Assembly (NCBI GenBank): GCA_948474755.1
Contig: CAOLHI010000150.1
Location: forward strand, 806,001-870,000
Direction of reading: 5' to 3'
Source of the DNA: Ctenosaura bakeri
Taxonomy: Eukaryota > Chordata > Lepidosauria > Squamata > Iguanidae
DNA length: 64,000 nt
Below the pieces are notes generated by a model that did no database searches, was not told the DNA's origin, and saw only the letters and a program-made list of their open reading frames with translations. The position numbers and the translations under genes are program-made. This document shows positions 33,255 to 45,200 of this stretch, in pieces. Each line of letters opens with the position of its first letter. Positions within the stretch are counted from its first letter, which is position 1.

Positions 33255-33584
33255 ATTGTATTTGTAGGAACTTGCCTTTCAATGGGTTTTGTATATACAA
33301 CTGTTTGATAGGCTTAAAACAGATTAGGAATGTAGTTTTGAAAAAACGAATTAGAGTTTGAAAAGCAATTATGTATGTATGGTGAATATCTTGTTGCTAA
33401 AATGTTTAAGTTTTTATGAAAAAGAATGGCCTAAATTTTTTTTTGCTATAATATACAGATGGAACAATGGGAAAGCATGTGGACAAAACGTTTAAAATTT
33501 ACGTTATGTTATGCTCACAAAGGAAATGTTTATAAAACCATGTATTGTTGGAATATGGTTCTTGAGAAACTGTCTAAGTCTAAC
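33255..33584 (+). mobile_element. L1 LINE, ORF2 segment 1
   Basis: Near 33459-33578 one frame reads EQWESMWTKRLKFTLCY and then VYKTMYCWNMVLEKLSK, which is the L1 ORF2 region downstream of the reverse transcriptase. The frame runs into the MITE at 33585 and resumes at 34015 with KMYKGVVNTCEK. The upstream border is uncertain. Stops and indels show the copy is inactive. Confidence 0.7.
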
Positions 33585-34013
33585 TGCCTTTTCGCACCTT
33601 ACCTTTTCATGGAGGTGGGTGGCATCACTCGCGCAAGAAGCCTCAACAGGAATACTGCCACTTCCCTACTGCTTCAGTTCTGCAGCAGGTTTCTGGTCAC
33701 GTGAGTGCCATGCGAACGCCCCACCCCTTCCTACCGCAGCGCAACCTGGGAATTGCAGGCTACCGCTAAGGCAGGAAGTGCAACCGGCCCAGCTCCAGAT
33801 GCACTGCACACCAGTTAAGTGCGCGTGGGCCCCAGGACCATTGCACGACCGCACACCATTTTTGGCTTTAAGCCGAAAATGAAAAGGTGTGTGTGCGGTC
33901 CGCGTCAGGCCCTTGAGCATTGTGTAAATGGGAGTGCGTCATGCAGACCGCTCCTCCCATTTATGCGACGCTCAAGGTGCCCTCTCACTTTAGAAATGCC
34001 ATGAGAAAAGGGT
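33585..34013. mobile_element. PIF/Harbinger-like MITE inside L1, CpG-rich subfamily
   Basis: GCCTTTTCGCACCTTACC at the left and GAGAAAAGGGT at the right are inverted ends. Interior blocks (AACCTGGGAATTGCAGGCTA, GGCAGGAAGTG) match the MITEs at 4223 and 14490. The L1 coding sequence continues across with TAAG present on both sides (33575-33578 and 34015-34018), although 7 bp of extra sequence lies at the left junction. Confidence 0.8.
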
Positions 34014-34124
34014 GTAAGATGTATAAAGGTGTTGTTAATACATGTGAGAAAGGTGCAGAACAAGAAGGGACTTTTTACATTGCTTGGTAGACTTGTAAAT
34101 AAACTAGACTTTTGGATATAAATA
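34014..34124 (+). mobile_element. L1 LINE, ORF2 segment 2
   Basis: Reads MYKGVVNTCEKGAEQEGTFY and then WWTCK. It continues the first segment in the usual L1 order (KMYKN..KCWKC..GTFYHMWW), with both cysteine-motif positions partly changed. It is cut at 34124 by the next DNA element. Confidence 0.75.
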
Positions 34125-34186
34125 CAGTCAACCATCCACATTTATGGTTTAATCATTTGTGCATTGGACAATTTCCAGATTACTGG

Positions 34187-34959
34187 GGGGATGGGGATGG
34201 GACAAGAGGAGAGCATGTGTGCATGTTTGCTCACTCGCTTACATGTATGGGTAGAAGGATGGAAGGGGATCGGATAGGACAGGAGGGCATGCACACACAT
34301 TTGCTTACTGGTGTGGGACAGGAAGGAGGAAGGGGATTGGATGGAAGGTAGGAGAGCTTGTGCATTCATTCCCTTGTGTGGTTATCAGGGGTTAAGGGGA
34401 TGGAATGGGAGAAGGGCATGTGCACTTGTTTGCCAACTCACTCACTCAAGCAGGCAGGAGTAGGGGAAGAGGATAGGACAGGAGGAGTGTGTTTGTGTTT
34501 GCTCACTTGCATGGGCAGGGGAGGGGAGGGGATGGGATGGGATGGGAGGAGGGCAAGCATTTTTGCTCACTCACATGGGTGAGAGAAGGAAGGGGATGGA
34601 ATAGGAGGGGGAAGACACATGAGTTCACTCACTTGCTCATTCACACAGGCAAGAAAGGGGAAGGGGATGGGATGAGAAAAGGGTATGTATACACATTAAT
34701 TCACCAGTGTGGGCAGGAAGAAGATAGGATGAGAGGAAGGCAGGCGGGCATGTGCATTCACTTGCTTGCTTGGGCAGGAGTGGAGAGCGGGCTGGAACAG
34801 GAAAAGAATGCACATGTGTATTTGTTTCCTCACTCCCTGATGCTGGCGGGAGGAAGGAAGGTATGAGATGGGAGGAAAGAGAGCAGGTGTGATCACTCAC
34901 CTATATGAGTGAGAGGGGAAAATCGGGTGGGCTGGGAGGAGGGCAAGCATGCACATTTG
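34187..34959. repeat. G-rich minisatellite, unit about 60-65 bp
   Basis: About a dozen imperfect units alternate TTGCTCACTCAC.. with GGAAGGGGATGGGATGGGAG and GGCATGTGCACAT. The array resumes at about 35659-35760. Repeat-derived open frames up to 125 codons occur on both strands; they show about 21-residue periodicity and are not genes. Confidence 0.8.
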
Positions 34960-35612
34960 CACACTCGTTATTTCTCGTCTCAATTACTGTAACCTTTTTA
35001 CCTACTAGTCTCCCTTGATCTCATCTTTCCCCTCTGATTTCTGTTTTTCACCCTGCTGCTAAAATTATTTCACATTACCCCTCTCCTGATCTCTCTTCAT
35101 TGGTTACCTATTCCTTGTAGGGTCCTTTATAAACTCCTTGTTTTGACTTTTAAGGTCTTACATAATTTAAGCTCCTCTTTATCTTGTTGCTCTCATCTCC
35201 CCTTACCAGCCTGCTGGAAACCTATGTTCCACAAATACTTGGCTTTTTACCCAGCCTAGAGTCTTTTCTACTTTATCTCGGTTAAGCCCTTTTTCTCTCG
35301 TTGCCCCTTATGTGTGGAATCGCCTTCCAGTGACCTTGTGAACTGCTTCTTCTCGTACTGTTTTTAAATCTAAATTGAAAACTTTCTTGTTTTCTGAAAT
35401 GTTTGGAATGTGGGACTAGTTTTTATTGTTAATTAGATATTGTATTTTATTGGCATTATAGTAACATCATGTTGAACTGGTTGTAATTGCATATAACCTT
35501 GACTTTTTTCATCTTTTATATCTTCATTTTATTATATATTTCTCTGTGTCAACTGTTGTATTTTAATTTTGTAAAGCACCATGTACATGGATGGCGCTAT
35601 ATAAATAAAAGA
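34960..35612 (+). mobile_element. L2-clade LINE 3' fragment inside the minisatellite
   Basis: Broken frames give RLNYCN near 34985, SLFIGYL, then APYVWNRLPVTL and TVFKSKLKTFLFSE, the C-terminal landmarks of L2-type ORF2. The 3' end is TTTTGTAAAGCACCATGTAC then GGATGGCGCTATATAAATAA, as in L2-type tails, and runs into an ATC tract. Minisatellite sequence lies on both sides. Confidence 0.75.
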
Positions 35613-35616
35613 TAAC

Positions 35617-35658
<42 letters not shown>
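35617..35658. repeat. (ATC)n microsatellite at the LINE tail
   Basis: Fourteen uninterrupted ATC units follow AAAAGATAACC. A short-period 3' tail is normal for L2/CR1-type insertions. Confidence 0.95.
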
Positions 35659-35941
35659 GCAGGAAGGAGGGGGAAGGTGATGGGATGGAGGTGCATATGC
35701 ACATTCACTCTCTTGTAGGGGCAAGAAGGGGAAGGGGATGGGACAGATGGTCCCTTTCTCCTTCTTCCTGCTCCCCCATCCCATCCCCTTCTTCCCTCTT
35801 GTCTGTGTGACTGTGTGGCTGGACTCAGGTATTTTTTGTGTGTGTGTCAAATATAGTTGGGAGGGCTTATGATATCTATGGTTTTTCCACTTTTGTGGGG
35901 CTCTTGTGTCTCTAAACAAGGTGAAAGTGGAGAGCTGACTG

Positions 35942-36535
35942 TCCATACATTGTTTCAGAGAGTTTTTGAAAGAAATCTACAAATGAAACTTGAGGGGTTT
36001 TTTTTCTTTTGGGGTTTATGGCTATACAATTAGAAAAAGATCATGGAAGATTATTGCAATATAGGATCACTGCAGGAAGTTTGACATGCGCACAGAAATG
36101 GAAGGATTTGGAGATACTAACCACACTTGAAGTGGATTGCAAAAGTGATGAACTTAGTTGAGATGGACAAACTGACTATCTTAATTCATGATAGGTCTTT
36201 GGGAAGATTCCTTGAAGAGTGGAAACTGTTTATGGACTTTTTGAGGGAAGATAAATGATCTGAATATTGTTGGATTTGAATATTACTAATTTAGTGTTAA
36301 CAGGAAGAAGTGTGTAGTCTACTAGGGAAATTAGTGAAGCTGAGTTAAGGTTGTTACTTATAACTGTTGTTATGTACATTGGAAGTACTTTTCCTCTCCC
36401 ACTTTTTTTCTTTCTCTTTCTTTGACTATTGGAAGATATTTTGTAATTTTACCTATGGATAATATTGTTTATTCTTTTTTGCTTTGGTTGTTACTTTATT
36501 AAAACTTAATGAAAATTTAGAAAATGAAATCCTGA
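35942..36535 (+). mobile_element. L1 LINE, ORF2 C-terminus and 3' end
   Basis: Frames give ERNLQMKLEGFFF, then KWIAKVMNLVEMDKLTILIH and DRSLGRFLEEWKLFMDF, the usual L1 ORF2 C-terminal order (..EEW..K....AEMDKLT.L). Coding similarity ends near 36255. The tail holds a polypyrimidine tract (36395-36422) and ends near AATGAAAATTTAGAAAATG. With the segments at 33255 and 34014 it forms one L1 copy opened by two insertions. Confidence 0.78.
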
Positions 36536-37371
36536 AGCAGAGATAGGATTATCTGGTTCAAAGTTGTTTAAAGCTTTTAAGGTTAGGAGTAACACCTTGA
36601 ATTCAGTCAAGAACATTCTGCCATCCAGCACAGTTAGAATGGAATCAGATTTTATTTGTCAGGCCTTTTGGCTCTGCCACTTCTAGTCAGCTGCACTTTA
36701 TTTTGCAGAGGTCTCATTGGAAAGTTATCCAGTGCATGGATAATGAAGCCAGGTCTGACTAGTGGGTATGCAATTATTGATGTTAGTTGTCCTTATATGG
36801 TCGATGGGAAAACTGCACTTTTTTTTTCATTTTTAGTGCAAGCTGCTGTAAGATGGTGGGCTTTTTCTGTTCGTGTTTGAGAAAACATGCATTTTTTTTG
36901 TGATTTTTGATTTGAATAAAATGATGTAATTGTTTACCAGCTGCAAGAACTAGTACAAGTAATAGTACTGGAGAAGCTGTAGGTGCCTTTGTGACCAATC
37001 ACCTTGTCCTGTTGTGTTTGTTGCGTTTTTCACATTCTGAGTAATTGCTGGTATACAAACCAGAAATTGCACCAACTATTCCTGAGAATTTCTGCTACCT
37101 GTCACTCACCTGACAAGTACAGAAGGACCCCCTAACTGTGTACCTGGTCATTAAAGGCAGGTGCAGGTCCACCCTGACAAGATTCACACCACAATCAAGA
37201 CATGCTGACTTTTCAAGCCACAAAATCATTATGTTTTTCAGAGTTTATCTAGTGTTTAAGAGTGAGGTCATATCTGAGATGATATTTGAACAAGGCAATT
37301 ACCAACTCTCCTATTCAAATAGGACATTTAGAGAACAGCACAGCCACTATTCCATATTCATTTCCCGAGTA
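36536..37371. other. Non-coding; probable LINE-type repeat 36536-36780
   Basis: TTAAAGCTTTTAAGGTTAGG, AGTAACACCTTGAATTCAGT and ATCCAGTGCATGG follow the order of an interspersed repeat common in squamates whose family I cannot name. The rest shows nothing. Confidence 0.4.
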
Positions 37372-37842
37372 CAGTCAGCCCTTCATATTCACTAGGATGG
37401 CAAATATCAAAATGTGTGTGTATGCGAGTGTGTGTCTGTAGGATGGGGGTTAAGGCATGATGGGGAGAACAAGCATCCAGAGACCAAAGGAGAAAGGAGA
37501 AGGAAAGGGGATGGGTTGACACGGTGGCCCTATACTTTCTCTTACCCATCTCTTTCCTTGGTTGTGGAGAGGCATTGGGAGAATATTTGTGGTGCTGAGA
37601 AATTAGGCTGTGAACCATCCTTAGCTAGCCAGATAGTGCCTGGTAGTGGAGAAGAAGGACCAGAGGCAAGTTTTTAAAGGGCTGCATGGCCTAATTGGAG
37701 CTGTCGAGAGGGAAGGTTCCCCCAGAAAAAAAAATGCCTAAGGTAGGGGGAGCAGGGGTTGGAGAAATTCACAAAAAATGTGTGAAGGTGAAACCTACAA
37801 ATATGTGTGAAGGTGAAACCTACAAATATGGACGGCCAACCG
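37372..37842. mobile_element. pogo/Tigger-like MITE
   Basis: Left end CAGTCAGCCCTTCATATTCA follows TA. The reverse of the right end reads CGGTTGGCCGTCCATATTTG. Next to the right end a 24-bp segment with GTGTGAAGGTGAAACC is duplicated in tandem (37778-37827). The right TA is not preserved. Same terminal motif as 34125-35941. Confidence 0.6.
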
Positions 37843-38411
37843 GAGTTGGTTGTTAAGATTATAGCAGAAAGAAACTCAGCTTTGGGTGTCCTCCTTTCAA
37901 AGTCTGGCAAAACAGATTTTATGGAAAGAGACCTCATTTTTGCTCTGCAAACAACTATGTATTACTTTCCTCATGCCACACATTACTGCTTATTGTTTTT
38001 GTTAATCACATCTAAGCTCTGAATAGCAATTTGCCTGTTTTAGCACAAGAGCATGCTTTGCTTCGTAGAAAGAAACTAAAATGCAAAGATTCCTGGGCAA
38101 AGAGATATCTTTTAGTGCAAGTCAGAGCCAGTAAGATAACAGACAGCTAGGTTCCAAAAACACTCCTCTTCACTGAGTAGTCCAATCTTTCCCGAACAGT
38201 GTGCTACAATTAATAGGGTCACATTTGATGTAAAAGGCCACAGATGTATTCTGTGCTTGTTGAAGCAGAGAGGCCCCGGGCAGTATTGATCCTGCTTATG
38301 TCTACAAGTATGTTTTTGGTGTTCTCTAGCCTTCACTAAGAGCCTCTTAGGAAGCAAGTGAAATTATTTTCTGTATGAAATTCAATGAAGGCCTAAGGCT
38401 TCCGACTACAA
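37843..38411. other. Non-coding DNA
   Basis: No gene or repeat recognised. Confidence 0.4.
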
Positions 38412-38962
38412 CAGGGGTAAGCAAAGTGCAGCCAGGGGCCACATGGAGCCCCCAGAATCTTTTTTGGGGGCCACCAATTTCCCTCCGGTGTCAAAATGCT
38501 TCCCCCCCTCTTTTTCCAATTTTTTTTAAAAGACCTTTTCTTTGCTCCAAAATGCCCTGAAATGGCCTCTGGGAGCATGGAGACATTTCCACCATGCTTG
38601 GAGGCCTCCTGGCCTCCCTGAAGTGATTTTCTTTTGCAAAATTTCTCAAACAATGTTTTACCCCAAATTACCCCAAATGACCTTGGTGGGGTACATGGGG
38701 GATGCGTTTCATCCTGCCTGAGCCAATATAGGCCCTGGAGAGGACTTTTTTGAAACAGGAAGTGAACAGGAAGTAACTTCAACTGATTTCTGGTTGTTTA
38801 AAAAGGCCCCTTATAGGCCTAAAATGGGCATTTGGCATCGTGGAGGAGATAAAAAATGTTTGATTTGTTTTGATGGAAGCAAGTGCCATTGGGGTCGTGT
38901 CTGTAGGGTCTCCCAGGGGGTTAATGCAGGCCCCCCCAGCCTTTCAGGATTGCCCATTGCTA
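38412..38962. mobile_element. hAT-type non-autonomous element
   Basis: Left end CAGGGGTAAGCAAAGTGCAG then CCAGGGGCC is a typical hAT-Charlie-like start. The right end is AGGATTGCCCATTGCTA. Flanks GACTACAA (38404-38411) and AATTACAA (38963-38970) agree at six of eight bases. Blocks such as AAAATGCCCTGAAATGGCC recall decayed internal repeats. No transposase. Confidence 0.6.
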
Positions 38963-39081
38963 AATTACAACCAGTCTTCTTAACAGTAGCAATAAATAAA
39001 TGGGATTCTTCTTGATATGCTGCCTCTGGGAGGTAGGATTTATCAGTTTTCATTCATCACAGTACCACTGCATGCACTGTC

Positions 39082-39121
<40 letters not shown>
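39082..39121. repeat. (CTAT)n microsatellite
   Basis: Ten CTAT units; a compound CA/CG-rich tract follows at 39144-39183. Confidence 0.95.
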
Positions 39122-39143
39122 GCAATTGTTGTTGTGCACACAT

Positions 39144-39183
39144 GCATGTGCGCACGCGCACGCACACACACGCACACACAGAC
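39144..39183. repeat. CA/CG-rich compound tract
   Basis: Alternating purine-pyrimidine sequence GTGCGCACGCGCACGCACAC, a likely Z-DNA-prone stretch. Confidence 0.8.
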
Positions 39184-39309
39184 AATATCAAAAAAAATGG
39201 ATGAAGGAGATAGGAAGATTCTCTGACACAGGTGGTTGTAGTTGGCATCCTATTAGTGCCTTGTGCATAAATTAACCCAACGCTTACATGGATTTGTTTT
39301 TGGCTGCTG

Positions 39310-39640
39310 TGGAAGCTGGTAATCCTGTCTTCCTTCCACAGTGACCAAATCCTTTCCACAATCTCTACCATACAGACACTGAAGCCCTCCCCATCCATGG
39401 CAATTTGTGCCTGAAGGAGATCAGGTTGGCTTGCAGAATCATCTGGCTATGTCCTCTCAGCCAGACACAAGATAATCTGAGCTGGTGAACCCTCTGGAGG
39501 ACCCAAAAGGACCTCAGTAGATGACCACAATCATTTTGTGTCTGGATACGGGGACATAGACAAACACTTCTGGAATACCCCACTCTCCGTCAGGCACATG
39601 AGGATGGGGAGGTTCAGTGACAATATGGTAGGCATGAGAA
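39310..39640 (+). repeat. Unnamed interspersed repeat, copy B
   Basis: Matches 1200-1505 in ordered blocks, including CAGCCAGA followed by CTCTGGAGGACCC and then CTCTCC..GATGG. Ends unknown. Confidence 0.35.
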
Positions 39641-41814
39641 GAGATAGATGGCTCAGGGAACCATGCAGGATTGCATCTGTGTGCTTGTGTTCAATAAACA
39701 TCACTATAGCCCTGAACCTTGACTAACTCACCACACACGGGGAAAGGTGAATTTATCAAATGTAAATGTTAACTGAGACTTTTCATAGTTCTGGGAGAAT
39801 GCCTGCAAGTTGTTGTAAAGGCTGCTTGAGAAAAAAAGTTACATGTATTTGGTCTTCCTTGGGCCCCAGCTGTAAAAAGTTTAGGAAAAGCTGCATCTTC
39901 CTTCACTTAGAAGTTTTTTTCCCCCACTCCTTTATATTTGTTACAGGAGTGCCTTATGGTATACCACAAATTTCTTTATAAATGCAAGTCAGTTTTTTGC
40001 AATGCAGAATAAGATGTTTAGGATAGAGGATAGGACACAGGCTCAGAAACTTACCTTCAAGAGAAGTTAAGACAAAATCATGACTGGATGCCCAGAAGCA
40101 ACTGAATGAATACTTCTATGGATATCAACCATTGTAGAGTTTCCCTTATGTATGTTTTCTGCATTTTATCATTCCCCATTTCCTTTCCTTTTCTGCATTT
40201 TGTCATACCTCATTTCCTCATTGGAAAAAAAAAAAAAAAACTATCATTGGGTTTAACCAATAGTTGAAACAAACCAGCAGACTGGGATTTTCAGTTAGAC
40301 TGAGAGTTCCTTTGTCTGCTACCTACAAATGACATGGATTACCTATCTACCCTTTTCCCCATTTGCAGGTAATGGGCAAAGGAGAACCTATCAGAAAATC
40401 CAGGGGTACTGTTTCCCTTTCAAACATTACAGTAAACATTGAAGAAGTATAAATTCTCTTTTAAAAGCTTAATAAAGCCATGTGGAAGCAGAAAGTAGCA
40501 TCCCTTCTATAAGTAGGGATGGAAAAGAAATTTACATTAACCGATTCATGGCCTGTGACTCCATTAATTAAAAAGAGCACACTGACAAACGCATACAAAC
40601 ACACTTGAAACAATAGAGGAAATGTGTAAAAAAATGTACACATTAAGAAAAATGTGTTAAAAGTGCATGCATCAGTAAAAGAGTGTCACCAAACCAAAAT
40701 ATGCATGACTCATAATGAAAATAAAAAGTCTCATTACCCAATACCAAGAAGGGCAGGAGGAAAGTGCACATTGGATTTGGACAAACACAATGGAATCAAG
40801 GGAGAGATTTTCATATATCTCTATCCAAGCTGTCCTAGGGATGGTTCTGGGTATAACATGAAACCAGTATAGCACCTGCAGAACTTAATTTGAATGCATG
40901 TTACCTCCTCCCCCATTCCTTCTTAAGAGGATAACTAAATTTAGACACCATGGTTTACACTACCATATTAAGCATTGTTCTAAATGGAATTTGGTATTTT
41001 TTTTAAAAAAAATGGCCAACATTCCTAACTTTCTGTCTTCCCTCTCTGTTCCTGCTCTTCCTGCTGTCCTTCCCTACAACTTTTTCATTCACTTATGACA
41101 ATGAAAGGCTGTATGTATTTGTGTTGTGGCTGGCCTTTGGGGGATCATATGTCAGTGAAGGGCAGAGACCAATTTGTATATGGTCACCCTCACACACAGT
41201 TTGCAGGATCTATTGCAGGATTTATTGGTTTTACTTCCTTTCCAATCAGTACAGAAGGTGGGTGAGCTGACAAAGCATGGGCAGAACACTATCTTCTGTT
41301 AGGCAGATTAGTTGTGTTTAGTATTGCTTGCTTCATTAGCCCACTCAGCAGAAACTGGTAAGGGAAAGGGAATGACAAGAATGGGGACACTTTGGGACTT
41401 GTAGATCCATCCTAAGTTATTGCAGGTTACTTTGGAGTGTTGTACCAAACCACTGCATCTGCCATTTTAGATTAGCATCAGGGACATGATGTCACCCAAT
41501 TGGTTTTGAGGGGAAATTGAGAAGATATTTCAGGCTGCTCCTCAAGCATTATTCAGCAAAATCTGTCCTGGATAAGTAGCTTGTTTGGCCACTTCTTTTT
41601 TGATGAAGAGATATGGGTATTGGCAACTTTGAGGATTGGTAGATCCCAAGGGCTACCTGCAGTTTCTGAACTGTTTGACTCCCACCATGGCCTAGAGAGA
41701 GTCTGATAGATCAGATGGAAAGGTATGGCAAGATACAATCAGCATTCATATCAGTGGGCAGTGAAGTGTGGTTGCTCTGATGTCAGTGGTGTGGTGAATC
41801 CATTCTGAGTTTTA

Positions 41815-42230
41815 GGTCCTTTCCGCATGGACATGGCATCCCAGCATGAGGATGCAAGAGGAACGGGATCACGATAATGCTTCTGCAGGATGTTGTTGCA
41901 CTCCCATCCTTCTTGTGTCACCAGCCAGTGTGATTCCAGGATAAATCATTGATGGATTTTCTCCATCAATGACCCCCAATTGCATGACACTCCCACACTT
42001 ACCTGCCCTGCAGAAGGCCTGGAAGCATGATGGAGGTGCTTCCTGCTCCAGTTCAGCATGGGAAAGAACCTGGCTGCACTGAGGAAGGAAGAGGCATGTC
42101 CCTCATGCTCCCTTCCACAGGGAGCTGGTCTGGTATGGAGGGAAGAGTTCTTGTTGTGCTCCCTTCTCACCAAAGGCATTGCTGGGATCATGACCTCAGG
42201 ACAATGGGAAAGGTAATTTCAGGAAGAGCC
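41815..42230. mobile_element. PIF/Harbinger-like MITE, 416 bp, TTA duplication
   Basis: GGTCCTTTCCGCATGG at the left and AATTTCAGGAAGAGCC at the right, with TTA on both sides (41812-41814, 42231-42233). Interior blocks, in inverted orientation, match 49888-50279 (GGGATCATGACCTCAGG, TGTGCTCCCTTCTC, GCATGTCCCTCATGCTCCCT). No coding potential. Confidence 0.85.
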
Positions 42231-45200
42231 TTAGTGTGAGCTTTAAATGAGTTATCCAAAGTGCTGAACAATTTCCTCAAAATAGGTTCAACACATTCCA
42301 TAGCTGGGGATTATTGACCAATCTCCCAGTGATGCATCAGAATCACAATATTTTAAAAGACAAGTATGCTCTCAACATTCTACTTTACCAGTATAAAATT
42401 GGTCTTCACAATCAGACTTGATCCTGCGAGCTGAAGCTTTAGTTGCTCAGCCTGCCAATTCAAAGTTCACAGCACTGTTTAACTGGCTAAAATAGGTTTA
42501 GATGTGAGAGGAATACCAAAAGTGTAGGAGAAGGAAATTGGAACCAATGAAGCAGTCCTGTCTCTATGTAAACCAGCTTTCTGGTGATTAATAAAAAAGG
42601 CACAGCTAGCTAAAATGAGTTGTCATCTGATCATGTAATTGTCTTTTTATTCTCCTCCATTCTCCTCATTTCTAGTTTCCATTTTTATTGTACAGTCCCT
42701 TTTGCTTTCCAGAAACATAGTATTAAAAAACCTGCATCCTCTGATTCTTCTCAGTATCCAGTAGCCATTGTTCTGTTTCTGTACAGCTAAGCATGCTGAG
42801 TTCCTTTTGGAAGTGGTTCAGTTTCCTATCTGCAGCTCAGAAGGTACTGGGACAATGAAGAGAAAGATGGAAGGGAGCATGGGTTCCAACAGGGGTAGGA
42901 CTTGGCAAATTGCAGCATGTTAAACTGAAAGCCTATATCACTTCAACATGAGGAAAACCAAGAAATAGTTACAGTCTTTCTCTTCTTACACTCAATAAAC
43001 CAGCATCTGCCAATTAAATAACAGATTGAGAAAACTGGGATGTCTGCCATACTGGGAAATAACAATGTTTGGGGAAGCCAGACTTTAACACATTTTAAAT
43101 TTCAAAATGGGTCTGATGAAGTTTAGTGAGTGTTGGAGTTGGACTACTATGATCTGAATTTAAGCCATTACTGAGCCATTAAATTCATGGGGTCACCCTG
43201 AGCCATTGTCTCTCATAGTCCTGCCTACCACCATCTAGGGCAGTGAAAGCCATCTATAGGAAAGGAGAGATAGGGGAATGAGGTAAGAGATACAAGGAAC
43301 AGTGTAGGTATCCCAGAAGACATGCAACTATCCCATTTTCTCTCCCACTCTCACGTTATACTGCTAATCTGATGGAGATGTTGCTGCTCTTCACTTGTGG
43401 CTCTCTTTAATGGGTCACCAACTGATAATGGGCTGATTAAATTCCACCTTTCCTTTTGTCTATACCTGAGTTTCTTGGACTAGCCTCATTCTAAACACTG
43501 ATATAATTCCACATTTGGAGTAGTCTTTTGTAGTGTTGTATTTCTGGTTAGCATTTACTTGGGTACCAGTATGTCAGCTGGCTAACAAAAGTTACACATT
43601 AACTGGAGCATCTTTTTGGTTTTAAACTGTTATTACATTGCTTTGGGGAGAGATTTTATCAATAGTGACCGGATATTTTATCACTATCTGTGGAAACAAA
43701 CAACCTGCAACAGATATTCAGCCTATGATAAACTCCCAAGTTACCTTAAGAATACCTGAAATTGGGTGTGCAACTTCTGAAGGTCAAGAGGTTACTTACA
43801 TTCTCCCAAGACCTTTGCAGGTCACACTGACTTCTCTAACTTCTGTGGGGGAAAAATAATCTTCTAAAAGGCAAATCATGTAAACTGGAGCTTCTGGGGG
43901 TAGGATTTACCATTTGGCGGCCTTATGTTTTGTGGAAGGACACTTGGGTCAGAGGGGTCTGTGGGGTTCTGAAGATTGAACTGGGGGTCTTTAGGGGACT
44001 GCATGCAGCTCTGGCATTATTTTAATATGTAACTGGACACATTTTGTGCAGAATCAAAATAAAATGTACACAAGGAGACAGTTTTTTGTGCAGTTGACAA
44101 CATGGCCTTTAATCAAGAACAAAGTTATTTCTGAGAACAAAAAGATAGGGAAAAGACAAGGACTTTTTAAAAAAAAAACCAAACTGTTATCTTTCAGTCT
44201 TTATAACCTTTTTACAGTATTGGCATCACCTTCTATAGTGCTCTGTCAGTGACCAAAGAGGATTTAGGTGTGAATATATGTCTGGCTGCTTTGGGTCCAA
44301 CTGTAAAGCTGCAGACTGAGGCAACTGCATCCAGCATTCCTTTTGCACCATGGCTCTTACACTCTCTGACACCTAGAAAGTACAGCTTTTCATCACCAGA
44401 TTTTGTCATGATTTTCACTATTATATAAACATTATCAATTCTGGTTCATTTCCCCATGCTGTCATTCCTTGGCGACAATGCCAGTGTCTCCTTGCTGAAG
44501 CTCTTTCTGTCACTTTCCATAATGCTTTGCAAGATAGTCATACAAAATAACATGCGGTGCAAGGTAGATTAGGGAGACATGTCTCCTTGGTAGTGACCTT
44601 CTGCCTTCTAATGCACTAGAAAAAAAGGAAAGGAAAGAATAAGCCTTGGTGTGACTCATAGGCTGAATTTTCCCCAGCTCTGTCTTACATAAAATATAAA
44701 TGTAAGCCTACAGCTCTCAGTACTTCTCTTTTCTCTACTATATGTCACTAAAAACAGGTCTTAGCCAGGAGATATTATTCAGTTCTTTATTTGGGGGAAG
44801 GCAAGAAACAACTGCAAGACTGGGGACAAGTTGGCAAATCCCAGACCACAGCCCTACTTTCTAGAGTTCATTCTTCTATTGGCAGTTCAGACTGTGGTAT
44901 TATGCCCCACAAAGGCAGGTGATGGTAAGGAAGCAATCTTGTCAGAGTCATATCATGAATACATTGGTTCCTGCCTTCCCTAGTCTGTGGCTTAATCAAA
45001 CTGGATGCCATTTATTTTTTCTGTTAGGTAGACCCTGCTGAAGTATCCCAGGTTCTAAATTCAGGTAAACCACAGAGTCCTTTTAGATACATTGAAGTTA
45101 TATTGGATATGTAAATAAGGAGTTGTTTCTGTATTCACCCAAATCTCTGAAATCAGGGGACATATTCCATGGAGGTAGCCTTTAACCAAAACAGGAAACC

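Larger units (their letters stand above)
34125..35941. mobile_element. pogo/Tigger-like non-autonomous element
   Basis: The left end is CAGTCAACCATCCACATTTA and the reverse of the right end is CAGTCAGCTCTCCACTTTCA. TA precedes the left end; TC follows the right end, consistent with one mutated TA. The L1 reading resumes directly after it. The interior is a G-rich minisatellite that itself contains an L2 fragment. The related element at 37372 shares the terminal motif. No transposase frame is present. Confidence 0.7.
38963..41814. other. Non-coding; microsatellites at 39082-39183
   Basis: No gene. Positions 39310-39640 are an unnamed repeat, listed separately. An A run lies near 40226-40240. 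Confidence 0.4.

Noticed and set aside
34187..34959. Repeat protein with about 21-residue periodicity
   Set aside because: It is the translation of a G-rich minisatellite, open on both strands.
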